Shown in pieces: positions 26,825-35,207 of a stretch of DNA of 64,000 nt. The position numbers and the translations under genes were made by a program. Under the pieces are notes generated by a model. The model had not been told where the DNA came from. It made no database searches and worked only from the letters and a program-made list of their open reading frames with translations. The stretch's first letter is position 1. Each line of letters opens with the position of its first letter. Source of the DNA: Actinotalea soli (GTDB taxonomy: Bacteria > Actinomycetota > Actinomycetes > Actinomycetales > Cellulomonadaceae); contig NZ_JAGEMK010000003.1 in assembly GCF_017565425.1 (NCBI RefSeq), positions 397,536-461,535 of the forward strand, in the 5' to 3' direction.

Positions 26825-28192
26825 TCACCCCTCGATCCCCTCGAGCATCTCGGTCACCAGCGCCGCGACGGGCGAGCGCTCGGAGCGGTTGAGGGTGACG
26901 TGCGCGAAGAGCGGGTGGCCCTTGAGCGCCTCGATGACCGCCGCCACGCCGTCGTGCCGTCCGACTCGGAGGTTGTCCCGCTGCGCGACGTCGTGGGTGA
27001 GCACCACGCGTGAGCCCTGGCCGATCCGCGACAGCACGGTGAGCAGCACGTTGCGCTCGAGGGACTGGGCCTCGTCGACGATCACGAAGGCGTCGTGCAA
27101 CGAGCGTCCACGGATGTGGGTCAGGGGCAGCACCTCGAGGAGGTCGCGCTCCATGACCTCCTCGACCACCTCAGGGGCCACGAGGGCGCCGAGGGTGTCG
27201 AAGACCGCCTGGGCCCACGGGTTCATCTTCTCGGCCTCGGAGCCCGGCAGGTAGCCGAGGTCCTGACCACCGACGGCGTAGAGCGGACGGAAGACCATCA
27301 CCTTGCGGTGCTTGCGGCGCTCGAGGACCGCCTCAAGCCCGGCGCACAGGGCCAGGGCCGACTTGCCCGTCCCGGCCCGGCCGCCGAGGGACAGGATGCC
27401 GACCTCCTCGTCGAGGAGCAGGTCGATCGCGATGCGCTGCTCGGCGCTGCGACCGTGCACCCCGAAGAGCTCCTGGTCACCACGGACCAGGCGCAGCTGC
27501 TTGTCGGCCGTGACCCGGGCGAGGGCGGATCCGCGCGGGGACTGCACGACCACGCCGGTGTGGCACACCAGGGGCCCGACGTCCTGCCCCGTGAGATCGA
27601 CGTCGGCCAGGTCGAGACCCTCGGCCTCCCACATCGCGGCCATCTGCTGCTCGGGCACCTGGATCTCGGTCATCCCGGTCCAGCCGGAGTCGACGGCGAG
27701 CTCGGCCCGGTACTCCTCGGCGGCGAGCCCGACCGCCGAGGCCTTGACCCGCAGCGGGAGGTCCTTGGAGACCAGGGTCACCAGGTGTCCCTCGTCCGCG
27801 AGGTTCTTGGCGACGGCGAGGATGCGGGTGTCGTTGTCCCCGAGGCGGAAACCGGCAGGCAGCACCGTCGGGTCCACGTGGTTGAGCTCGACCCGGAGCG
27901 TGCCGCCGACCTCCCCCACCGGCACGGCCTCGTCGAGCCGCCCGTGGGTGACCCGGAGGTCGTCGAGCATGCGCAGGGCCGACCGCGCGAAGTAGCCGAG
28001 CTCGGCGTGGTGCCGCTTGGCCTCGAGCTCGGTGATGACGACGACCGGGAGGACGACGGCGTGCTCGGCGAAGCGAAGGATGGCCCGCGGGTCGGACAGG
28101 AGCACCGAGGTGTCGAGCACGTAGGTGCGCGGCCCCTCCTCGCTGCTCCGGTCCTGCTCCGTACCGGTCGACGTGCGAGTGGTCGTGACCAC
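26825..28192 (-). CDS. PIN-PhoH fusion protein (PhoH2 type ATPase/ribonuclease)
   Basis: 455-aa two-domain protein. Residues ~22-150 are a PIN RNase domain (YVLDTSVLL with Asp27; later [10 protein letters not shown]). Residues ~245-450 are a PhoH ATPase: Walker [14 protein letters not shown], Walker [12 protein letters not shown], and [13 protein letters not shown]. PhoH2 proteins of mycobacteria are known RNA helicases/RNases. GTG 28192 has GGGAG about 6 nt upstream. Downstream of the cis-prenyltransferase gene on the same strand. Confidence 0.93.
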   Translation of the reverse strand: MVTTTRTSTGTEQDRSSEEGPRTYVLDTSVLLSDPRAILRFAEHAVVLPVVVITELEAKRHHAELGYFARSALRMLDDLRVTHGRLDEAVPVGEVGGTLRVELNHVDPTVLPAGFRLGDNDTRILAVAKNLADEGHLVTLVSKDLPLRVKASAVGLAAEEYRAELAVDSGWTGMTEIQVPEQQMAAMWEAEGLDLADVDLTGQDVGPLVCHTGVVVQSPRGSALARVTADKQLRLVRGDQELFGVHGRSAEQRIAIDLLLDEEVGILSLGGRAGTGKSALALCAGLEAVLERRKHRKVMVFRPLYAVGGQDLGYLPGSEAEKMNPWAQAVFDTLGALVAPEVVEEVMERDLLEVLPLTHIRGRSLHDAFVIVDEAQSLERNVLLTVLSRIGQGSRVVLTHDVAQRDNLRVGRHDGVAAVIEALKGHPLFAHVTLNRSERSPVAALVTEMLEGIEG

Positions 28193-28500
28193 GGCGGGCT
28201 CCCTTCGGCGCGACGGCGCCGTGCTGGCTACCTCACGCCGGCGCGCGGCCGACGCTCGGGTGCTGGGTGAGGGCGGTCGACCGGCCAGGCCGGGGACCGG
28301 CCCTCCTCCCGGAGCAGATGCTCCATGGGCTGGCCTCCCGTGGGCGACGGTTGCCGCCCGTTATCGCCGGACGCTACGCCGCGATCGGGGGAGGTCCACC
28401 ACGACACGCGCCGTGACACGAGATGTTCATCGCGGGGTCACCTGAGGCCGCTCGGGACCACCCGGACGGCGCAGCGCCGCGTGCGCGACAGACGAGGGCG
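28193..28500 (-). other. Gap between cis-prenyltransferase and PIN-PhoH genes (308 bp)
   Basis: Most of this region should be the promoter and leader of the PIN-PhoH gene. The leader holds several GC-rich inverted repeats (for example GGGCG...CGCCC around 28341-28358) and one small open frame with a good ribosome binding site at 28228-28326. No known riboswitch pattern is recognised. Confidence 0.5.
28228..28326 (-). CDS. Possible 32-aa leader peptide upstream of the PIN-PhoH gene
   Basis: Small frame starting [10 protein letters not shown] and ending with TAG, with GGGAGG 7 nt before its ATG, one of the better SD sites in the region. It ends 35 nt before the PIN-PhoH GTG. The composition (Arg/Pro-rich second half) is also what chance frames give in this DNA, so it is only a candidate; position and SD suggest a possible translational leader. 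Confidence 0.3.
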   Translation of the reverse strand: MEHLLREEGRSPAWPVDRPHPAPERRPRAGVR

Positions 28501-29262
28501 TCAGCGCCCGAGCCGTCGCTCGCGGGCGGCGTAGGAGCGCAGGGCCCGCAGGAAGTCCACGCGCCGGAACGCCGGCCAGTAGGCCTCGCAGAAGTAGAAC
28601 TCGGAGTGGGCCGACTGCCACAGCAGGAACCCGCCCAGCCGCTGCTCCCCCGAGGTGCGGATCACCAGGTCGGGGTCGGGCTGGCCCTTGGTGTAGAGGT
28701 GCTCGGCGATGTGCTCGACGTCGAAGCCCTCGGCGAGCTCCTCGAGGCTCGTGCCGTTGCCCGCGTGCTCCCGGAGCAGGGAGCGCACGGCGTCGGCGAT
28801 CTCGCGGCGCCCGCCGTAGCCGACCGCGACGTTGACGTGCAGGCCCTCGACGTCGGCCGTGCGCTCCTGGGCACCACGCAGGGCGGCAGCGGCGTCCTCG
28901 GGCAGCAGCTCGAGGGCCCCCATCACCTGGATGCGCCAGCGTCGGGTCGCCGCGAGGTCGGTCACGGCGTCGCAGATGATGGCCAGCAGCTCGGTGAGCT
29001 CGTCGGCCGAGCGCGAGAGGTTGTCGGTCGAGAGCATCCACAGGGTGACGACCTCGACCCCGACCTCCTCGGACCAGGTCAGCAGGTCGGCGATCTTGTC
29101 CGCGCCCCGCCGGTGCCCGGTCGAGGCCGTCTCGCCCAGGGTGCGGGCCCACCGGCGGTTGCCGTCGAGGATGACGCCGATGTGCCGGGGTCGACCGTCG
29201 GCAGGCAACGAGGCGGCCAGGCGACGTTCGTACAGGCCGTAGAGCGGGTGAGGCAGGTGCAT
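28501..29262 (-). CDS. Isoprenyl transferase (cis-prenyltransferase, likely short-chain Z-type)
   Basis: 253-aa undecaprenyl-diphosphate-synthase family enzyme that condenses IPP in cis. Conserved DGNRRWAR with catalytic Asp33, GHRRGADKI, LSTDNLSRS, and the C-terminal RTSGEQRLGGFLLWQ...EFYF. ATG 29262 is chosen over the GTG at 29316 because GAGG lies 8 nt before the former and nothing SD-like precedes the latter. The N-terminus HPLYGLYERRL and the neighbouring divergent hemolysin III gene recall mycobacterial Rv1086/Rv1085c, so (2Z,6E)-farnesyl diphosphate synthesis is more likely than long-chain undecaprenyl synthesis; this is inference. Confidence 0.9.
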   Translation of the reverse strand: MHLPHPLYGLYERRLAASLPADGRPRHIGVILDGNRRWARTLGETASTGHRRGADKIADLLTWSEEVGVEVVTLWMLSTDNLSRSADELTELLAIICDAVTDLAATRRWRIQVMGALELLPEDAAAALRGAQERTADVEGLHVNVAVGYGGRREIADAVRSLLREHAGNGTSLEELAEGFDVEHIAEHLYTKGQPDPDLVIRTSGEQRLGGFLLWQSAHSEFYFCEAYWPAFRRVDFLRALRSYAARERRLGR

Positions 29263-29357
29263 GCAGCGGTCCTCGGGCGTGGATGGGCGGAGCCGAGCGG
29301 ACGTACCGTCGGTCACCGTACAGCCAAGGATGCCGCGACAGCAGGCACGTCAGGTAC

Positions 29358-29385
29358 CTACGGCGTAGTAACCTACGGTCCCGTA
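29358..29385. promoter_or_regulatory. Two adjacent dyads in the hemolysin III/prenyltransferase divergent promoter
   Basis: CTACG-G-CGTAG (29358-29368) and TACGG-TC-CCGTA (29374-29385) have centres about 16 bp apart in the 186-bp divergent region. The region is AT-richer than its flanks. The arrangement suggests two helical-face-related binding sites of one dimeric regulator (TetR-like dyads have this look), but no regulator is encoded nearby. Confidence 0.4.
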
Positions 29386-29448
29386 AGTACGGTGCGCGAC
29401 CATCGGGAGCACGACGTCGTCCCGACGGACCAGACGAAGGAGGGCTCC

Positions 29449-30105
29449 ATGGGTGCCGAGGCGATCGCGGACGCGGTCAAGCCACGTCTGCGCGGCTGGA
29501 TCCATGCCGGGGTGGCCCCCGTCGTCCTGGTGGCCGCGGTGGTCCTCGTCCTGGTCTCGCCGACACGAGACGCGGTCATGGCCAACACGGTCTTCGGCGT
29601 CAGCGCGATCCTGCTCTTCGGCACGAGCGCCGTCTACCACCGGGGCACCTGGTCCCCGCGCGTCACCGGGGTGCTGCGACGGCTGGACCACACGAACATC
29701 TTCCTCATCATCGCGGGGACCTACACCCCCCTCGCGGTCCTGCTGCTCCCCGGCTCGACCAGCAGCACCCTGCTCCTCGTGGTGTGGGCCGGGGCCCTGG
29801 CCGGGCTCCTGGCCCGGGTGTTCTGGCTCGGTGCGCCCCGGTGGTTCTACGTCCCCGTCTACATCGCCCTCGGCTGGGTCGCCGTGTGGTTCCTCCCGGA
29901 CTTCTGGGACCTGGGCGGGCCGGCGGTGGTCTGGCTCGTCGCCGCGGGTGGGCTGGCGTACACGGTCGGGGCCGTGGTCTACGCGACCAAGCGTCCCAAC
30001 CCCAGCCCGCGTTGGTTCGGCTTCCACGAGATCTTCCACGTCCTGACGGTCGTCGGCTTCGGGTGCCACTTCGCCGCCGTGGCCCTCGCCACCGCGGCGG
30101 CCTGA
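29449..30105 (+). CDS. trhA: Hemolysin III family (TrhA/YqfA) membrane protein
   Basis: 218-aa seven-TM protein of the PAQR-related hemolysin III family; roles in membrane fluidity homeostasis have been described for TrhA. Family metal-site elements: SAVYHRGTWSPR (His), LDHTNIFLIIAGTYTPL (Asp/His) and FGFHEIFHVLTVVGFGCHF (His pair). ATG 29449 follows AAGGAGGG at 5 nt. Divergent from the cis-prenyltransferase gene. Confidence 0.92.
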   Translation: MGAEAIADAVKPRLRGWIHAGVAPVVLVAAVVLVLVSPTRDAVMANTVFGVSAILLFGTSAVYHRGTWSPRVTGVLRRLDHTNIFLIIAGTYTPLAVLLLPGSTSSTLLLVVWAGALAGLLARVFWLGAPRWFYVPVYIALGWVAVWFLPDFWDLGGPAVVWLVAAGGLAYTVGAVVYATKRPNPSPRWFGFHEIFHVLTVVGFGCHFAAVALATAAA

Positions 30106-30112
30106 GCCCCCG

Positions 30113-30928
30113 TCACGCCGCAGCCACCGCCAGCGCAGCAGCGACGGCAGCCCCGGCCACCGTCACCAGGACGAGGTCGGCCCGGCCCACCGCGGCGGGG
30201 TGCCAGACGGTGCGCGTCCGCCGGTCCAGGGCCCCCAGCCCACGGCTCTCGAGGGAGATCGCGATCCGCTCGGCACGGCGGATGCTGGTCACGAGCAGCA
30301 CGAAGGCCGCGCGGGCCAGGTCCGTCGGCCGCCGCGAGAGCTGCGCACCGTGCCGGCCCTGCCCCCCCACCAACCCGTGCCGCACCGCGTGGGCACGACG
30401 GATGGTGAGCCACTCCTCGGGCAGGTCGTCCAGCAGCCGGTGGGCAGCGAGGAAGGCCGCCGTGATCCGGACGGGCAGGCGCGCGACCTGGTGCAGCGAG
30501 GAGAGCAGCCGGTCAGGACGGACCGCCGCGAGGAACCCGATCGCGCAGGTCCCGATGAGCATCGTCCGCACCGCGAGCGCGAGGCCCATCCGCAGCCCCG
30601 TGTCCGTGACCTCGAGCCCCCACCACGAGGCGACCGGGGTACCAGGCCGGGTCACGGCGTTGACGACCACCAGGCTCAGGCCGAAGGACAGGAACGGCAG
30701 CTGGGCCAGGGTCAGGCGCCGCCACGGGACCTGCGCCGCGACCCGCACGGCGAGCAGGGCCCCTGCCCACAGGGCGAGCAGGGGGACGGGCTCGTAGGTC
30801 CGCACCAGCACCAGCGGCACCGCGACGACGACGGCGAGCAGCACGCTCGGGTCGCACCGCGCGAGCACGGGCGACGCGTGAGCGCTCGACGCGAGCGGGG
30901 ACGGTGCGAGCGAGGCCGCCGCACCCAT
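30113..30928 (-). CDS. ykoC: ECF transporter transmembrane (T) component, YkoC/CbiQ family
   Basis: 271-aa energy-coupling T component linking the S component to the ATPase. TM segments are interspersed with the signature coupling helices (VARLPVRITAAFLAAHRLLDDL; later SIRRAERIAISLESRG, the typical second AxG-like ESRG motif). Start: ATG 30928 overlaps the ATPase stop as TGATG; GTG 30931 is an alternative. Last gene of ykoFEDC. Confidence 0.9.
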   Translation of the reverse strand: MGAAASLAPSPLASSAHASPVLARCDPSVLLAVVVAVPLVLVRTYEPVPLLALWAGALLAVRVAAQVPWRRLTLAQLPFLSFGLSLVVVNAVTRPGTPVASWWGLEVTDTGLRMGLALAVRTMLIGTCAIGFLAAVRPDRLLSSLHQVARLPVRITAAFLAAHRLLDDLPEEWLTIRRAHAVRHGLVGGQGRHGAQLSRRPTDLARAAFVLLVTSIRRAERIAISLESRGLGALDRRTRTVWHPAAVGRADLVLVTVAGAAVAAALAVAAA

Positions 30929-32499
30929 CACGCCACCTCGGGGGTGCGAGCCGAGGCCTCGAGCCCGGCGGCCTGCAGCAGGCCGCCGTCCTCGAGGAGC
31001 TCGCGGCCCCCCCGGGCGAGCACGGTCCCGCCGCGCAGGACCAGGACCTGGTCAGCCAGCTCGCGGGCGAGCTCGAGGTCGTGGGTGGCCAGTCCGAGGG
31101 CCGTCCCCTCGGCGGCGAGCTCGTCGACCAGGTCGGCCACGACGTCGGTCTGGACGGCGTCGAGCCCGAAGGTCGGCTCGTCGAGGAGCAGCACGGGCCG
31201 ACCCAGGAGGGCGACCGAGCCGACCGACAGCCGCCGCTGCTGGCCCCCCGAGAGGCGGAACGGGTCGGCCTCGGCCAGCTCGGTGAGCCCGAGGCGCTCG
31301 AGCCACGGCTGCACGGCCCGGGTGACGGCCTCGTCGAGGGCGGCGCCCCGCGGGGACCTCCGACGTCGACGGTCCCGCGGCAGCAGCCCGGCAGCGAGAT
31401 CCCGGGCGACGGTGCGCCCGAGGAGCTGGTGCTCGGGGCGTTGGAAGACCAGCCCCACCGCGCCGTCGGTCGGGGACGATCCCGCGCCGGGGACGGCGGC
31501 ACCCCCCGCGGGGCCGGAAGGAGCGACCCGACGCTCCCCCGACCCCGCGAGAAGGCCTGCGGCGCCCAGCAGCAGCGAGGACTTGCCGCTGCCGTTGCAC
31601 CCGAGCACGACCGTGACCTGCCCCCTGCGCAGGTCGAGGTCGATGTCGCGCACCACGGGCGCACCGCCCTGGTGGAAGGTCGCCCCACGCAGGCGCAGCG
31701 CGACCTCGTCCCCGCCCCCGGGGGCCGTCCCACCCGCGCGCCGCCGCCGGGCTCCGCCGCGGCGTGCCGGGTGCTCGGCGAGCACCCGGTCGGTCGGTCC
31801 GTCGAGGCTGAGTCGTCCGTCGGCGCCGATCAGGACAGCCCGTTCGGGCTGCCACGGCATCGCGGCCAACCGGTGCTCGACCAGGACGGTGGTGCGGTCG
31901 GTGCGCGCGGACTGCTCGCCCAGCACGTGCAGCACCTGGGCGGCCCCGACGGGGTCGAGCATCGAGGTCGGCTCGTCGAGCACGAGCAGGTCGGGGTCAC
32001 CCACCAGCACCGCGGCCAACGCGACCCGCTGCTGCTCTCCCCCGCTCAGGGCGCCCGCGCGGCGGCCCCGCAGGTGCGCCGCGCCGACCGCAGCCAGGGC
32101 GGCGTCGACCCGTGGGCCGATCTCGGCGCGGGGGACGCCCCGGTTCTCCAGGGAGAACGCGACCTCGGCCTCGACGGTCGGCAGCGCCACGCCGGCGGCC
32201 GGGTCCTGCCCGAGCCAGCCCACCCCCAGGGCGAGCCGCGCGACGGGGACCCGCCGCGGGTCCTGACCGAGCACCTGCAGGGCGCCGACCACCTCGGCGT
32301 CGACCGACTGCGGGACCACGCCGGTCAGGCAGTGCAGCAGGGTCGACTTGCCACCCCCCGAGGGCCCCAGCACGAGAACGCGCTCGCCACGGCCGATCTG
32401 CAGAGCTGGGACGTCGAGGCCGAGACGCTCCCGCGCGGGGTACCGGACCCGGACGCCCTCGAGCTCGACCGCGCGAGCTGCGGCGGGCCCGCGGCTCAC
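30928..32499 (-). CDS. ykoD: ECF transporter double ATPase, YkoD type
   Basis: 523-aa fusion of two ABC ATPases (EcfA and EcfA'). First module: Walker A GPSGGGKST at residues 45-53, signature LSGGEQQRVALAAVL, Walker B LLVLDEPTSMLD. Second: Walker A GCNGSGKSS, signature LSGGQQRRLSVGSVAL, Walker B VLLLDEPTFGLD. GTG 32499 overlaps the ykoE stop (GTGA). Powers thiamine-precursor uptake. Confidence 0.95.
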   Translation of the reverse strand: MSRGPAAARAVELEGVRVRYPARERLGLDVPALQIGRGERVLVLGPSGGGKSTLLHCLTGVVPQSVDAEVVGALQVLGQDPRRVPVARLALGVGWLGQDPAAGVALPTVEAEVAFSLENRGVPRAEIGPRVDAALAAVGAAHLRGRRAGALSGGEQQRVALAAVLVGDPDLLVLDEPTSMLDPVGAAQVLHVLGEQSARTDRTTVLVEHRLAAMPWQPERAVLIGADGRLSLDGPTDRVLAEHPARRGGARRRRAGGTAPGGGDEVALRLRGATFHQGGAPVVRDIDLDLRRGQVTVVLGCNGSGKSSLLLGAAGLLAGSGERRVAPSGPAGGAAVPGAGSSPTDGAVGLVFQRPEHQLLGRTVARDLAAGLLPRDRRRRRSPRGAALDEAVTRAVQPWLERLGLTELAEADPFRLSGGQQRRLSVGSVALLGRPVLLLDEPTFGLDAVQTDVVADLVDELAAEGTALGLATHDLELARELADQVLVLRGGTVLARGGRELLEDGGLLQAAGLEASARTPEVA

Positions 32500-33134
32500 G
32501 GGACCCTGGCGCTGCGGCGTGCGGCGCGACCGGCGGCGAAGTTGTCCAGCACCCCGGTGCGGAGCAGCGCCTCGGAGATCACCTTGGCCAGGGCCCCGGT
32601 CAGCAGCAGCCCGCTGGCCAGCTGCAGCACGATCCGGAGCGCGAGCAGGTCCTGGGTCCACCAGTCGTACAGGGTCCCCGCCCAGAGGAAGTTCGCGACG
32701 GCCGCGGTCAGCCCCGAGACGAGGAAGGTCGGCCAGCCGAAGCGCCGGTAGCGGGTGGCCGCGAAGGCGATCTCGGCGCCGCCCCCCTGGACCAGCCCGG
32801 CGATGAGCAGCATCGGTCCCGCGGGCGAGCCGAGGAAGGCGAACTCGACGAAGGCCGCCCCGATCTCGGCGACGATCCCCGCGCCGGGGCGACGCACGAT
32901 GAACACCGCCAGCGGGGCGACCGTGATCCAGCCGCCCATCAGGACGTTCTGCGCGAGGTCACCGAAGGGCCCCATCGCGACCTGCAGGCCGCCCCAGGCC
33001 TGGACCAGGGCCCAGTAGAGGAAGCCGAAGACCGCCGCGAGGACCGCGAGCACGACGAGGTCCTTGAGGGGCCAGGCGAAGGCCTCCCGCCAGCCGCCCT
33101 CCCGGGGGGGCAGCTCGGTCTGCGTCCCGGTCAT
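32496..33134 (-). CDS. ykoE: ECF transporter S component, YkoE family (thiamine/HMP)
   Basis: 212-aa membrane substrate-binding component. Five to six TM helices with the YkoE pattern: LYWALVQAWGGLQVAMGPFGDLAQNVLMGGW, FVEFAFLGSPAGPMLLIAGLVQGGGAEIAF (split here by charged loops) and a basic C-terminal tail. ATG 33134 overlaps the ykoF stop (ATGA). Position between ykoF and the ECF ATPase, under a TPP riboswitch, supports a thiamine or hydroxymethylpyrimidine substrate. Confidence 0.92.
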   Translation of the reverse strand: MTGTQTELPPREGGWREAFAWPLKDLVVLAVLAAVFGFLYWALVQAWGGLQVAMGPFGDLAQNVLMGGWITVAPLAVFIVRRPGAGIVAEIGAAFVEFAFLGSPAGPMLLIAGLVQGGGAEIAFAATRYRRFGWPTFLVSGLTAAVANFLWAGTLYDWWTQDLLALRIVLQLASGLLLTGALAKVISEALLRTGVLDNFAAGRAARRSARVP

Positions 33135-33823
33135 CGGGGCTCCCCCGCCCGGGTCACCGCAGGCCCTGACGTCGGGGTCGCTGTCGGGGAACCGAGGCTG
33201 ACGGTCGCGTGGGCCGCGACGTGGGCCACGCTGCGGCCGACCACCGTCCAGGTGTCGAGCAGGGTGCTGAGGACCTCGCCCAGGTCCCCGTCGAGGCGGG
33301 TCGCGAAGTTCTCGGGGCCGGACCACGTCCCCGCGGCCTGGGCGGCGGCGATGGCCTGCTCGATCGGGCCCATCGCGTCCTCGGTGCCGAGCGGGTACAG
33401 GGCCCAGTGGGCGGCCGCCCGACGACCCGTGGCTGCGAGCGAGACCGGGGCCACGTGGGCGAGCTCACCCGTGGGGAGCGTGCAGCCGACCTCCCCCGGG
33501 CAGCCCCTCGACAGCGCCAGGGTCGCGACCACGTGGCCGGAGGGGGTGAGCTCGGCCGCACGGTCGACCGCGGCGAGCAGGAAGCGCCCGATCTGCTCCT
33601 CGCTGCCGCGCAGCAGCGTCGAGACGTCGTCGGTCCGCACGGTCACCTCGGGGGCCGCCGCACGGGCCGCCTCGAGGGCGCCGAGGATGACGGGGATGAA
33701 GTCGTCGGCCGCGGGGTGCAGGGTGAAGCGGGCACCCACGCCCATCCGGACGTGGTCCGGGGCCCCGGGGGCCGCGGCGGCGGGCTCGGCGGGCGGGCGC
33801 GGGCAGGTGGACTGCTGAGTCAT
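33131..33823 (-). CDS. ykoF: YkoF-like thiamine/hydroxymethylpyrimidine-binding protein
   Basis: 230-aa soluble protein of the YkoF family, with the tandem ACT-like repeat pattern: MGVGARFTLHPAADDFIPVILGAL in the first half and TGRRAAAHWALYPLGTEDAMGPIEQAI in the second. In Bacillus subtilis the ykoFEDC operon encodes an HMP transporter with the same order as here. ATG 33823 has GGAGG 8 nt upstream. First gene after the TPP riboswitch. Confidence 0.92.
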   Translation of the reverse strand: MTQQSTCPRPPAEPAAAAPGAPDHVRMGVGARFTLHPAADDFIPVILGALEAARAAAPEVTVRTDDVSTLLRGSEEQIGRFLLAAVDRAAELTPSGHVVATLALSRGCPGEVGCTLPTGELAHVAPVSLAATGRRAAAHWALYPLGTEDAMGPIEQAIAAAQAAGTWSGPENFATRLDGDLGEVLSTLLDTWTVVGRSVAHVAAHATVSLGSPTATPTSGPAVTRAGEPR

Positions 33824-33923
33824 CAGGGTCGCCTCCAGGGAGTGCACGGACCCCCGGACAGCACGGCACCCTCGAGTGCCAGCACCCCGGCGCGCGGACG
33901 CGTCGGCACACGGTGCCTTGCCC

Positions 33924-34020
33924 ATCTCCCTACGCCGGTATCAACCGGATCAGGTTCCACGGGTCAGTGGCTCGACCTCTCGGTCCGACCACACTCTCAG
34001 CGCGTCCGCGCTCCCCGGGG
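33924..34020 (-). promoter_or_regulatory. TPP (thi-box) riboswitch
   Basis: Minus-strand sequence has the diagnostic elements in order: GGGGAGC at the 5' side, CTGAGAG (complement of 33994-34000), CCCGTGGAACCTGAT (ACCTGAT complement at 33949-33955), GATACCGGCGTAGGGA at the 3' side. It sits about 100 nt upstream of ykoF; the intervening leader contains GC-rich hairpins next to the SD. Binding of thiamine pyrophosphate should repress ykoFEDC. The aptamer begins about 30 nt after the stop of the upstream nitrilase-family gene, so read-through from that operon would also pass through it. Confidence 0.97.
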
Positions 34021-34048
34021 GCTTGTCATCGCCGACCCTACGCCCGAG

Positions 34049-34852
34049 TCATCCCACGTCACAAGGCCGACCCGGCACGACGACGTAGCGACGGTTGCTC
34101 AGCGCCGGGTTGCGCTCACGGACCGAGGCGACCAGCGCCGGGTCGAGCTCGGCCGAGGCGGGAGACGGCCCCTCGGTCGCGGACAGGAGGATCCCCTGCG
34201 GGTCGACCAGCACCGACCGGCCGGTCACCCCCGGCCCGGTCTGTGCCGCCCCGAGCACGTAGGCGCAGCTCTCGATCGCCCGCGCGCGCAGCAGGGTCTC
34301 CCACTGGTCCGCCTTGTGCTCGCCCGCTGCCCAGGCGGCGGGCACGGCCAGCACGGTGGCCCCGGCGTCCACCAGCCGACGGGCCGACTCGGGGAAGCGC
34401 AGGTCGTAGCACGTCATGACGCCCAGGCGCAGCCCGTCGATCTCGACGACCAGCGGCTCGGCCTCGGGGGCCCCGGGCTCGAAGCGGTCCGACTCGCGCT
34501 GGCCGAAGGCGTCGTACAGGTGGACCTTGCGGTAGACGCCACGCGGGTGGCCCCCCTCGACCAGGACGGCGGCGTTCACCGCGCGGTCCCCCGTGCTCCC
34601 GGGCAGGACCGTCCCCGCCAGCACCGCGAGGTCCCGGCCGGCGGTCAGGGCCTCGAGCAGCGCCACGAACGGTCCCTCGAGAGGCTCGGCGGCCGAGGGC
34701 TCGACACCACCGGGGTCGAAGGTGCTCGCGTACTCGGGCAGCACGACGAGTCGCGCACCACGCGCGGCCGCGGACTCGACCGCATCCGCGACGGCAGCCC
34801 GGTTGACCGCGGCATCCCGCCCCGAGGAGAAGGGCACGACCTCGACGAGCAC
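34049..34852 (-). CDS. Carbon-nitrogen hydrolase (nitrilase superfamily)
   Basis: 267-aa amidase-like enzyme with the complete Glu-Lys-Cys triad: LVVLPEYAS, VYRKVHLYDAF and VMTCYDLRFPE. Close in form to the branch containing deaminated-glutathione/omega-amidase-like enzymes. GTG 34852 starts one base after the stop of the small membrane-protein gene, so it belongs to the mca operon. The natural amide is unknown. Confidence 0.88.
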   Translation of the reverse strand: MLVEVVPFSSGRDAAVNRAAVADAVESAAARGARLVVLPEYASTFDPGGVEPSAAEPLEGPFVALLEALTAGRDLAVLAGTVLPGSTGDRAVNAAVLVEGGHPRGVYRKVHLYDAFGQRESDRFEPGAPEAEPLVVEIDGLRLGVMTCYDLRFPESARRLVDAGATVLAVPAAWAAGEHKADQWETLLRARAIESCAYVLGAAQTGPGVTGRSVLVDPQGILLSATEGPSPASAELDPALVASVRERNPALSNRRYVVVPGRPCDVG

Positions 34853-34853
34853 G

Positions 34854-35207
34854 TCAGTCCTCGGTCGGCCCGGAGGCGCCCGGCGGGCGGCCGTCGGACG
34901 GGGTGCTCGAGGGGCTCGACGCGCCGGGTGCCCGGGCGGCGTCCGGGGACCCGGGCTGGTCCGGCTCTGAGCCCGCCCCCTCCTCGGTGTCCTCACGCCG
35001 TCGTCGATGCTCGACCCGGCGCAGCTTGCCGGTCATCGAGAGGAAGAGCGGGATGCACACGAGGACCGCGAGGAAGATGACCAGGAAGCCCAGCAGACCC
35101 GGGGTCACCGCCTCGGGGTTCAGTCCCTCGCGGAGCTCGGGCTCGGCCGGCGACAAGGCCAGCACCCCGACCCCGGTGTGGACGACGACCTCGTGGAGAA
35201 GGCTCAT
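34854..35207 (-). CDS. Small single-pass membrane protein downstream of mca
   Basis: 117 aa. Extracytoplasmic N-terminus of ~32 residues, one TM helix (PGLLGFLVIFLAVLVCIPLFLSM), a basic stretch (KLRRVEHRRRRED) that fixes the C-terminus inside, then a disordered P/S/E/D-rich tail. ATG overlaps the mca stop (ATGA). Mycobacteria carry a comparable small membrane-protein gene after mca (Rv1083, from memory). Function unknown. Confidence 0.82.
   Translation of the reverse strand: MSLLHEVVVHTGVGVLALSPAEPELREGLNPEAVTPGLLGFLVIFLAVLVCIPLFLSMTGKLRRVEHRRRREDTEEGAGSEPDQPGSPDAARAPGASSPSSTPSDGRPPGASGPTED

Noticed and set aside
28408..28422. GTGACACGAGA, resembling one arm of the 50-bp palindrome
   Set aside because: No partner arm or core is nearby; a lone 8-9-bp match is expected by chance.
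30928..32499. Cobalt or biotin ECF transporter
   Set aside because: YkoF and YkoE family neighbours and the TPP riboswitch specify the thiamine-related system.
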